This document shows positions 57,763 to 64,000 of a stretch of DNA of 64,000 nucleotides, one piece after another. A program made the position numbers and the translations under genes. The stretch is from Adlercreutzia equolifaciens (GTDB taxonomy: Bacteria; Actinomycetota; Coriobacteriia; Coriobacteriales; Eggerthellaceae): positions 620,001-684,000 of the forward strand of contig NZ_JARFIK010000001.1 of assembly GCF_029076695.1 (NCBI RefSeq), written 5' to 3'. Each line of letters opens with the position of its first letter. Within the stretch, counting starts at the first letter, position 1. A model generated the notes under the pieces. It worked only from the letters and a program-made list of their open reading frames with translations, was not told the origin of the DNA and did no database searches.

Positions 57763-59676
57763 ATGATCACGACTTCCCATCAGCAGGACACGGCGCTGTT
57801 CGTGGCCGCCTTCTTCGATGAACTGACCCGCTGGGGCGTGCGCGAGGTGGTGGTGAGCCCCGGCTCCCGCTCCACGGCTCTGGCCATGACCGCCTTCGAG
57901 CTGTCCCAACGACGCCCCAATGACCTGTGCTTATATGTGGATGTGGACGAGCGCGGAGCCTCCTTCCTGGCCCTGGGGCTGGCCAAGGCTTCGGGGCGTC
58001 CCGTGGCGCTGGTGTGCACCTCGGGCACGGCGCTGGCCAACTACTACCCGGCCGTTATCGAGGCGGAAACCTCCCGCGTGCCACTCATTGTTTTGTCCGG
58101 TGATCGCCCGCCCCAGTTGCAGGGGCTCGGTGCGCCGCAAACCACCGATCAGTTGAAGGCCTACGGCGACCATGTGCGCGCCTTCCGTGCCATGCCCACG
58201 CCCCGCGGCCGCGATCGCGATATCGCCTTCGCGCGCCAGGCGGCTCGCGAGGCCTGTCTGGCTGCCTTGGGTCCCACGGCTACGCTCGAGAAAGCGTCCT
58301 GCCCTGCGGGGGGCGCCGACATGCCCGTGAACTACAACCCGGAGGCCCAGGTGGCCTCCCGCGCCTGCCAGCATTTGGCGGGTCCCGTGCACTTGAACTT
58401 CCCCTTCGACGCGCCGCTCAAGCCCGATTTTCCCGGCGCGGACAATCAGGCGGCCCTGCGCGGCGGCATCGACTGCTTCGGCCTGGGGCGTCGCGTGCCC
58501 ACCGAGGGGCGCCACGGTGCGCCTCTGTCCATCGCCCCGCTAATGGCGGCTTCGGGCGAGCTGCTCGCTTCCAGTGTCACCGCGTTGGAGGAGCTGCTGT
58601 GGAAACGCCCCGCCGTGCTGCTGGCCGGAGAGGGCTCCTGCGAAACCATGGCCGAGGCCGAGGAGATTGTCACCTGGGCGCGCCGCTGGTCCATTCCCGT
58701 GCTGGCTGACCCGCTGTCCGGCCTGCGCAGCATCGACGACCCCCTGGTCATCGACAACTACGACAATCTGTGCGGCCGTCCCGACTGTCCCGTGCCCGAG
58801 GTGGTCATTCGCTTCGGCCGCTATCCCATCTCCAAGCGCGCTACCACGCTGCTTGAGCGCGCCCGTCCGCTGTCCATTGCGGTGGACGTGGCCGAGACCC
58901 GCGATTTCAACGCCACTACCGATGTGTTCGTGGGCACCACGCCCCTGGGCTTTGTGCGCAGCGGCTGGCATGGCGAGGGGCGCAAGGCCCAGAAAGCGTT
59001 CGCTGAGCGCTGGATGACCCTGAACGACGAGGCCCGTCTACGCATTCTGGCTGTGGAGTGGGACGGCGTCACCTCGCTGGACGCCGAGGCCGTGGAGGGT
59101 GCCTACGTGCGCTCGCTGTTGGAGCTCATGCCCGACGAGTCCTGCCTGTTCTCGGCGAACTCCATGAGTATTCGAGCTCTGGACACCTTCTACTTGAAGG
59201 ATGGAAAAACCCGCGCTGTGCTGGCCAACCGCGGCCAGAACGGCATCGACGGCGTAGTGTCCACGGCCGTGGGCGCGGCCCAGCACTTCGGGCAGACCAC
59301 CTTTTTGACCGGCGATTTTACCTTGCTGCACGACCTGAACGGCCTCGCGCTCCAGCGCGAGATGATGCTGGCTCACCCCGAGGGGGAGGCGCCGTCCTTG
59401 GTCATCGTACTGCTGAACAACAACGGGGGCGCCATCTTCGACATGCTGCCCCAGGCCTCCGAGGACCCGTACTTCGAGCGTCTCTTCCTGGCTCCCCAGG
59501 ACGTGCGCTTCACCGAGGCGGCTGCGGCTTTCGGTATTCCTTCGGCCACGGTGCACACCGTGGGGGCCTTCCGCAGCGCCTACCAGAACTTCCTGGGCAC
59601 TCCGGGCATCAGCTTGGTGGAGGTGCAGCTGCCCCTGCGCGGCGTGCGTGACCGCTACGCTCCCTATCAGGGGTAA
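57763..59676 (+). CDS. menD: MenD, SEPHCHC synthase
   Basis: Thiamine-diphosphate enzyme joining 2-oxoglutarate to isochorismate. 637 residues; start MITTSHQQDT (GAAAGGA upstream). VVVSPGSRSTALAM (about 28-41) and DERGASFLALGLAKASGRP carry the catalytic Glu, CTSGTALANYYPAV the isochorismate site, and GDFTLLHDLNGL .. LNNNGGAIFDMLPQ the ThDP/Mg GD-N motif. About 50-80 residues longer than many MenD, due to inserts near 180-260. Confidence 0.95.
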   Translation: MITTSHQQDTALFVAAFFDELTRWGVREVVVSPGSRSTALAMTAFELSQRRPNDLCLYVDVDERGASFLALGLAKASGRPVALVCTSGTALANYYPAVIEAETSRVPLIVLSGDRPPQLQGLGAPQTTDQLKAYGDHVRAFRAMPTPRGRDRDIAFARQAAREACLAALGPTATLEKASCPAGGADMPVNYNPEAQVASRACQHLAGPVHLNFPFDAPLKPDFPGADNQAALRGGIDCFGLGRRVPTEGRHGAPLSIAPLMAASGELLASSVTALEELLWKRPAVLLAGEGSCETMAEAEEIVTWARRWSIPVLADPLSGLRSIDDPLVIDNYDNLCGRPDCPVPEVVIRFGRYPISKRATTLLERARPLSIAVDVAETRDFNATTDVFVGTTPLGFVRSGWHGEGRKAQKAFAERWMTLNDEARLRILAVEWDGVTSLDAEAVEGAYVRSLLELMPDESCLFSANSMSIRALDTFYLKDGKTRAVLANRGQNGIDGVVSTAVGAAQHFGQTTFLTGDFTLLHDLNGLALQREMMLAHPEGEAPSLVIVLLNNNGGAIFDMLPQASEDPYFERLFLAPQDVRFTEAAAAFGIPSATVHTVGAFRSAYQNFLGTPGISLVEVQLPLRGVRDRYAPYQG

Positions 59677-59679
59677 CTC

Positions 59680-60471
59680 GTGACCGCTTTCGTCCTGCTC
59701 CACGGCTTCGCCCAAACGCCCGCCTCGTGGGACGAGGTGGCGGCGGCGCTGCAGGCCGCCGGACACCGCACCTTCGTGCCTGACTTGTTCGCCTGGTTGG
59801 GGGAGGAGGGTCGTGACGCGGCCTCCCCGGTGTGCGCGGGCCACGAAGGCGCCGCGCCTCTGGCCGCAGCTTGCGACCGCGTTGCCCAGGTGGTGCGCCA
59901 GGTGGCCGGGGTGGAGGGCGCTCCCGTCGTGGTGGGCTATTCCATGGGAGGCCGCCTGGCGGCAGAAGCTCTGGTGAGGCACCCCGATCTGCCCCTGGCG
60001 GCCCTGGTGCTGGAAAGCGCCGGCTTGGGCCCGGCGGACGAAGATGTCCGTGCGGCCATGGCGCAGCGCAACGAGGGATGGGCCGCCCGTCTGCGCGCCG
60101 AGGGCGTGGAGGCGTTCATGGATTGGTGGGAGAGGCTGCCGCTGTTCGCCAGCCAGCAGGCACTTCCCGCGCCCGTCCGCGCGGCGGTGCGCGCTCAACG
60201 CACAGCCCATGAGGTCGAGGTGCTGGCGCAAAGTTTCGAAGCCTGGGGTGCCCAGCACCAGGCGCTTGAGGGGGAGACCCTGGCTGCTTTGCGTGGACTG
60301 CGGGAGCGAGGCGTTTCCGTGCGTTACCTGGCCGGTTCCCTCGACGCCAAGTACGCCGCCGTTGCCGAGCGCGTCCGCGCTGCGGGGCTGCCTGCTACGG
60401 TGGTGCCCGAAGCGGGCCACAACATTCACTTGGAACGCCCGCAAGCCTTTGCCGCCGCTTTGCTCGATTAG
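59680..60471 (+). CDS. menH: MenH-like alpha/beta hydrolase (SHCHC synthase)
   Basis: 263 residues; GTG start three bases after the menD stop, so translationally linked. LLHGFAQTPASWDEV (about 6-20), nucleophile Ser in GYSMGGRLAAEAL (about 87-99), catalytic His in EAGHNIHLERP (about 246-256). Eliminates pyruvate from SEPHCHC in the menaquinone pathway. menB, menC and menE are not in the window. Confidence 0.9.
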   Translation: MTAFVLLHGFAQTPASWDEVAAALQAAGHRTFVPDLFAWLGEEGRDAASPVCAGHEGAAPLAAACDRVAQVVRQVAGVEGAPVVVGYSMGGRLAAEALVRHPDLPLAALVLESAGLGPADEDVRAAMAQRNEGWAARLRAEGVEAFMDWWERLPLFASQQALPAPVRAAVRAQRTAHEVEVLAQSFEAWGAQHQALEGETLAALRGLRERGVSVRYLAGSLDAKYAAVAERVRAAGLPATVVPEAGHNIHLERPQAFAAALLD

Positions 60472-60486
60472 CTTCCGAATTATGAC

Positions 60487-60514
60487 TTGCGTGCTTCCTT
60501 TATTGTGCTAAAGT
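60487..60514 (+). promoter_or_regulatory. Promoter of the small Cys/His-rich gene
   Basis: TTGCGT (60487-60492), 16-base spacer, TAAAGT (60509-60514). The start of transcription would fall at or within two bases of the ATG at 60522, predicting a leaderless mRNA. Confidence 0.6.
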
Positions 60515-60521
60515 GTCGGCC

Positions 60522-60749
60522 ATGGTTAACGTACTGGGACATAGCACGCATTGCGACGAGGCAGCCTGCGCTGTCATGAGCGCCCGTTGGGCCGAGCAGT
60601 GCTGTGGCGGTGCGGCGGAGCGTGCCCTGATGAGCGCGCACAAGGCTGCCCAGTGTATCGCCGAGGCCGCTCGTGCCGTGGCTAGCCAGCACCTGGCTCA
60701 GCAGTCCCAGCGCGCCACCACCCTACAATTTGTCTTTCGATACCAATAG
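60522..60749 (+). CDS. Small Cys/His-rich Ala-helical protein
   Basis: 75 residues from ATG 60522 (GTTAAC follows). Contains six Cys and several His (HSTHCDEAAC, ARWAEQCCGG, AAQCIAEA), long Ala-rich amphipathic helices, no signal or TM. Third-position GC matches host genes. It has its own promoter and a strong terminator that begins inside its stop codon, so it is a separate transcript. Could also be a leader ORF for the symporter 200 bases downstream, or the RNA could be the functional product. No family recognised. Confidence 0.5.
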   Translation: MVNVLGHSTHCDEAACAVMSARWAEQCCGGAAERALMSAHKAAQCIAEAARAVASQHLAQQSQRATTLQFVFRYQ

Positions 60750-60780
60750 CACACGGGTTTTTGCCCGTGGCTATTTTTTT
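60745..60780 (+). terminator. Terminator of the small gene
   Basis: AATAGC and CACGGG pair with CCCGTG and GCTATT around TTTTTG, with one bulged A; T-run at 60774-60780. The TAG stop of the small ORF lies in the 5' arm. Confidence 0.85.
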
Positions 60781-60953
60781 GTAGCCTCAGGCAAAAGGTC
60801 GTGTGCGCTTCGGTATTGAGCTGGAAACAGCGGCGCGTTCCCCGGGGAAGGGGCGCGCGAAGAAGGCGGCTCCGTCGAAAGCAGCGACGGATGCTGCGTC
60901 GACCGGCGGAAGAGCCGTCGGCAAGGAAGCGTTAAGAGAGGAAAGAAAGCATC

Positions 60954-62534
60954 ATGATCGTGAAAATTCTGCTCGTCATTGCCTTCGTGGCCGTGGCGGT
61001 GGCGGTGGGCATCTACTGCCGACGCCATGCGAGCACGGTTGACGGCTTCATTCTGGGCGGTCGTAACGTCGGTCCGTGGATGAGCGCCTTCGCCTATGGC
61101 ACCAGCTACTTCTCTGCCGTGGTGTTCGTGGGCTACGCCGGCCAGTTCGGCTTCAAGTACGGCATCTCGGCCACCTGGGCCGGCATTGGCAACGCCATCC
61201 TCGGCAGCTTGCTGGCGTGGTGGGTGCTGGGTCCCCGCACGCGCGAGATCACCCATCGTCTGAAGGCCTCCACCATGCCCGAGTTCTTCGGCTCGCGCTA
61301 CAACTCCAAGGCGTTGCGCGTGGCTGCGGCGGCTCTCATCTTTGTGTTCCTGCTGCCCTACACCGCCAGCGTGTACAACGGCTTGTCGCGCCTGTTCGGT
61401 ATGGCATTCGCGCTGCCCTATGACTGGTGCGTTATTGGCATGGCGGTGGTCACCTGCATATACGTGGTGCTCGGCGGCTACATGGCCACGGTTATGAACG
61501 ATTTCCTCCAAGGCATCGTCATGCTCTTGGGCATTTCCGCCGTCATCGTGGTGGTGCTGCTGAACAACGGCGGCTTCTCCGAGGCCATTATCTCGCTGTC
61601 GCAGATTCCCGCCGAGGGCAGTGCCATGCAGGGCCCCTTCGTCAGCTTCTTCGGGCCTGACTTGTTCAACTTGATCGGCGTGGTTATCCTCACGTCGCTG
61701 GGCACCTGGGGCCTGCCGCAGATGGTGCAGAAGTTCTACGCCATCAAGAGCGGTCCGGCCATTAAGCAGGGCGCCATCATCTCCACTATCTTTGCCTTTG
61801 TAGTGGCGGGCGGCTCCTACTTCCTGGGCGGCTTCGGGCGTCTGTACGAGGGCCAGATCGAGTATGCCGCCAACGGGACGCCGGTGTACGACTCCATTAT
61901 TCCCACCATGCTGTCCACCTTGCCCGATATCCTGATCGGCCTGGTGGTGGTGCTGGTGCTTTCGGCCTCTATGTCCACGTTGAGCTCGCTGGTGCTCACG
62001 TCGTCCTCCACGCTGACCCTGGATCTTATCAAGGGCAACCTGGTGAAGAAGATGGACGAGAAGAAGCAGATTGTCTGGATGCGCGGCCTGGTGGTGGTAT
62101 TCATTGCCGTGTCGGCCATCATCGCGCTCTTGCAGTACCACTCCAGCATTGTGTTCATTGCGCAGCTCATGGGCTACTCGTGGGGCGCCCTGGCCGGTTC
62201 GTTCCTGGGTCCCTTCCTGTGGGGTCTGTACTCGGGACGTATCTCGAAGGCCTCGGTGTGGTGCTCGTTTGTGTTCGGCACCGGTCTTACCTGCGTGAAC
62301 TTGGGCATGACCCTGGCGGGCGTCACGCCGCTCATTGCCAGCCCCATCAACTGCGGAGCCCTGTGCATGATCGCCTCGTTGATTATCGTGCCGGTAGTGA
62401 GCCTGTTCACGCCGTCGGTGCCCTTCCAAATCAAGCCGCCTTCGGCTGAAGGCGCCACCGATCGCGAGTTCGAGCGCGAGGTGGAGCAGGAGATGCTCGA
62501 GAGCGCCAACGCGGGAGCCGCTGCCGACGTGTAG
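60954..62534 (+). CDS. Sodium:solute symporter (SSS family)
   Basis: 526 residues, 12-13 hydrophobic segments. SSS features: DGFILGGRNVGPWMSAFAYG (TM1-2 linker), GISATWAGIGNAILGS, LKASTMPEFFGSRYNSK, WGLPQMVQKFYAIKS and SASMSTLSSLVLTSSS (Na+-site Ser/Thr). Resembles PutP/PanF-type importers; substrate (proline, pantothenate or other carboxylate) not determined. Acidic C-terminal tail (REFEREVEQEMLES). Terminator 90 bases after the stop. Confidence 0.9.
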   Translation: MIVKILLVIAFVAVAVAVGIYCRRHASTVDGFILGGRNVGPWMSAFAYGTSYFSAVVFVGYAGQFGFKYGISATWAGIGNAILGSLLAWWVLGPRTREITHRLKASTMPEFFGSRYNSKALRVAAAALIFVFLLPYTASVYNGLSRLFGMAFALPYDWCVIGMAVVTCIYVVLGGYMATVMNDFLQGIVMLLGISAVIVVVLLNNGGFSEAIISLSQIPAEGSAMQGPFVSFFGPDLFNLIGVVILTSLGTWGLPQMVQKFYAIKSGPAIKQGAIISTIFAFVVAGGSYFLGGFGRLYEGQIEYAANGTPVYDSIIPTMLSTLPDILIGLVVVLVLSASMSTLSSLVLTSSSTLTLDLIKGNLVKKMDEKKQIVWMRGLVVVFIAVSAIIALLQYHSSIVFIAQLMGYSWGALAGSFLGPFLWGLYSGRISKASVWCSFVFGTGLTCVNLGMTLAGVTPLIASPINCGALCMIASLIIVPVVSLFTPSVPFQIKPPSAEGATDREFEREVEQEMLESANAGAAADV

Positions 62535-62625
62535 GCCGCGGTTTCCCGACGGCGGACGGTGCGCCTGGGTCTGCGGCTGAGCTGCCGCGCCCGACCGCGT
62601 CCCTCCTCTGCGGAACATAGCACGC

Positions 62626-62656
62626 AAACGCCGGGCCTGCGGGTCCGGCGTTTTTT
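62626..62656 (+). terminator. Terminator after the symporter
   Basis: AACGCCGG pairs with CCGGCGTT around a 10-base loop, ending in TTTTTT. Confidence 0.85.
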
Positions 62657-62775
62657 ATGAAGACGAAACCTCCAGGGGACATTAAAGAGAATCGGTGACG
62701 CCGTCTTTGCCCCGGCGTTCTTCGTTGCAGGGGAAATACTCCCGCGTTCGCGCCGTTAAACATGACCTGGCGGGG

Positions 62776-62781
62776 TATACT
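62776..62781 (+). promoter_or_regulatory. -10 box of the NhaC-type gene
   Basis: TATACT preceded by TGGCGGGG, 62 bases before the ATG. No good -35 at standard spacing. Confidence 0.45.
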
Positions 62782-62842
62782 TATGCCCATCTGTAGCCTA
62801 GCGTTCGGCTTCGGGGAACGAAGTGCGGACGGAAGGAGAGAC

Positions 62843-64000
62843 ATGGAAGGGTTCGAGCTCATCAGCAGCGGAGTCTGGTCCATTGTGCCGCCCATTCTGG
62901 CACTGGTCCTGGCTCTCATTACGAAGGAGGTGTACTCCTCGCTGACCGTGGGCGTGTTCACGGGTATGATCATTTATCAGTTCACGCTCAACGGTGCCGG
63001 CGGCGAGCAGCTTATCGCCTCATTCACCATGGTTCCCCAGATGATGGCGGAACAAATTGCCGGGAACGGAGCATTGCTTTTGTTCCTTGCCCTACTAGGC
63101 GCGCTGACGGTGGTCATAGCCACGGCCGGCGGCTCCCGTGCCTATGCCGAGTGGGTCACCACCCACGTGAAGAACGCCCGCGCGGCGTCGCTGCTCACGG
63201 CGGTACTGGGCATCATCATCTTCGTGGACGACTACTTCAACTGCCTGACCGTGGGCGCCGTCATGCGTCCCGTCACGGACAAGTTCCGCGTCAGCCACGA
63301 GAAACTGGCCTGGATCATCGACTCCACGGCCGCGCCGGTGTGCATCATCGCCCCCGTATCCTCCTGGGCCGTGGCCGTGGGCGGCTACATGGGCGAGGAT
63401 GGCTTCAACACGTTCGTGCAGTCCATCCCCTATAACTTCTACGCTCTGCTCACCATCTTCTTCGTGTTCTTCATGCTGGCCATCCAGAAGGACTTCGGTC
63501 CCATGGCCGCTGCCCAGGATGCAGCCGACGGCCGTATCCCGCCCGAGGGCTCGAAGCTGGAGGCAGTGTCGCTGGTGGGCATTGCCGACAAGGCGCAGGT
63601 TGATCTGGAGGGCGCGCCCAATATTCCCACCCAGGTTACCGAGGAGGGCGACATCGACGATGCCGCCGCCGGGGCCATCGAGGAGTACAAGGGGCTCAAC
63701 ATTTCCGAGCGCGGCACCATCTGGGATCTTATCGTGCCCATTCTGGTGCTCATCGTGTTCTCCATCCTGGGCATGATGTACATGGGCGGCTTCTTCAGCG
63801 GCGTGGACTTTGCCACGGCCGTAGGCGAGAACCCGGTCATGGGCCTGTGCATCGGCGCCTGCGTGGCCCTGTGCGTGGCCGGCGCCATGTACCTGCCGCG
63901 CAAGCTCATGAACTTGGGCGGTTTCGTGGAGGCCATGTCCGAGGGTGTGCGCTCCATGATCGGCGCCATCATGATTCTGGTGCTGGCCTGGTCGCTGGGC
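62843..64000 (+). CDS. nhaC: NhaC-type Na+/H+ antiporter, 3' end outside the window
   Basis: ATG with GGAAGGAGAG upstream; 386 codons are visible and the frame is open at base 64000. Hydrophobic segments from WSIVPPILALVLALITKEVY onwards; FVDDYFNCLTVGAVMRPVTD (about 129-148) and SHEKLAWIIDSTAAPVCIIAP (read as two adjacent pieces, about 153-173) are the NhaC/transporter core signature. An acidic cytoplasmic insert (about 215-295) follows. Sodium extrusion and pH control, or a related substrate antiport. Confidence 0.88.
   Translation, partial: MEGFELISSGVWSIVPPILALVLALITKEVYSSLTVGVFTGMIIYQFTLNGAGGEQLIASFTMVPQMMAEQIAGNGALLLFLALLGALTVVIATAGGSRAYAEWVTTHVKNARAASLLTAVLGIIIFVDDYFNCLTVGAVMRPVTDKFRVSHEKLAWIIDSTAAPVCIIAPVSSWAVAVGGYMGEDGFNTFVQSIPYNFYALLTIFFVFFMLAIQKDFGPMAAAQDAADGRIPPEGSKLEAVSLVGIADKAQVDLEGAPNIPTQVTEEGDIDDAAAGAIEEYKGLNISERGTIWDLIVPILVLIVFSILGMMYMGGFFSGVDFATAVGENPVMGLCIGACVALCVAGAMYLPRKLMNLGGFVEAMSEGVRSMIGAIMILVLAWSLG

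Noticed and set aside
60771-62627. 618-codon minus-strand frame over the symporter
   Set aside because: His/Gln/Gly-rich shadow of a clear membrane transporter gene.
1-64000. CRISPR arrays, complete insertion sequences, rRNA, replication origin
   Set aside because: No regularly spaced repeats, transposase, integrase, rRNA or DnaA-box cluster was seen.

Overview
The window looks like chromosome of a high-GC anaerobic actinobacterium of the class Coriobacteriia, most likely the family Eggerthellaceae (an Eggerthella/Gordonibacter-type gut organism). The reasons are three membrane-anchored LuxR-type regulators (multi-TM domain plus C-terminal helix-turn-helix), two of them divergent from Tat-exported fumarate-reductase-like flavoproteins, a Tat-exported molybdopterin oxidoreductase with Fe-S partners and a TorD chaperone, menaquinone genes, and strong third-position GC throughout. 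The genus cannot be fixed from sequence alone.

Layout. 1-1143 is a lower-GC accessory patch with a frameshifted SufBD-like HEAT-repeat relic and an unrecognised Cys-rich protein. 1221-15843 holds a GMP synthase without glutaminase domain, a CPA1-type Na+/H+ antiporter, an MFS exporter behind a leader-peptide/terminator attenuator, a LuxR/flavoprotein divergent pair, an ECF sigma/anti-sigma/secreted His-Cys protein operon, a DUF2252 protein, a diguanylate cyclase and a LOG-family nucleosidase. 16200-26626 has a VanZ-RDD protein, a LuxR regulator divergent from an APC permease/aminotransferase pair, DUF488, an Fe-alcohol dehydrogenase, a flavodoxin-like reductase and a UvrA-like ABC protein translationally coupled to a 39-codon upstream ORF. 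26744-30864 is a polar amino acid ABC transporter operon continuing into an ATP-grasp ligase and a flavin-barrel/ferredoxin protein. 30956-34301 is a second flavoprotein/LuxR divergent pair, followed by tRNA-Thr(CGT). 34603-43143 carries an aldo/keto reductase with ferredoxin tail, a MurT-GatD fusion, an LCP cell-wall ligase, rlmH, exonuclease III, mscL and a LysR regulator.

43433-54455 is the most striking region: one operon-like run of Mo enzyme, DmsB-type ferredoxin, a four-cluster Fe-S protein, an unknown two-domain protein, a TorD chaperone, two AddA/AddB-like helicase relatives that appear to lack nuclease domains and intact catalytic motifs, and a ferric-reductase-like haem membrane protein. 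The Cys motif of the Mo enzyme resembles what I recall of gut catechol dehydroxylases, but the substrate is not determined here. 54496-64000 has folE, an ACT protein, a DUF4160/DUF2442 pair, menF-menD-menH, a small apparently leaderless Cys/His-rich gene, an SSS symporter and the start of an NhaC antiporter cut by the window edge.

Together the genes describe an anaerobic respirer: menaquinone synthesis and membrane electron carriers feed exported Mo- and flavin-dependent reductases, each controlled by a dedicated regulator encoded next to it, with amino acid uptake and sodium-coupled transport around them.
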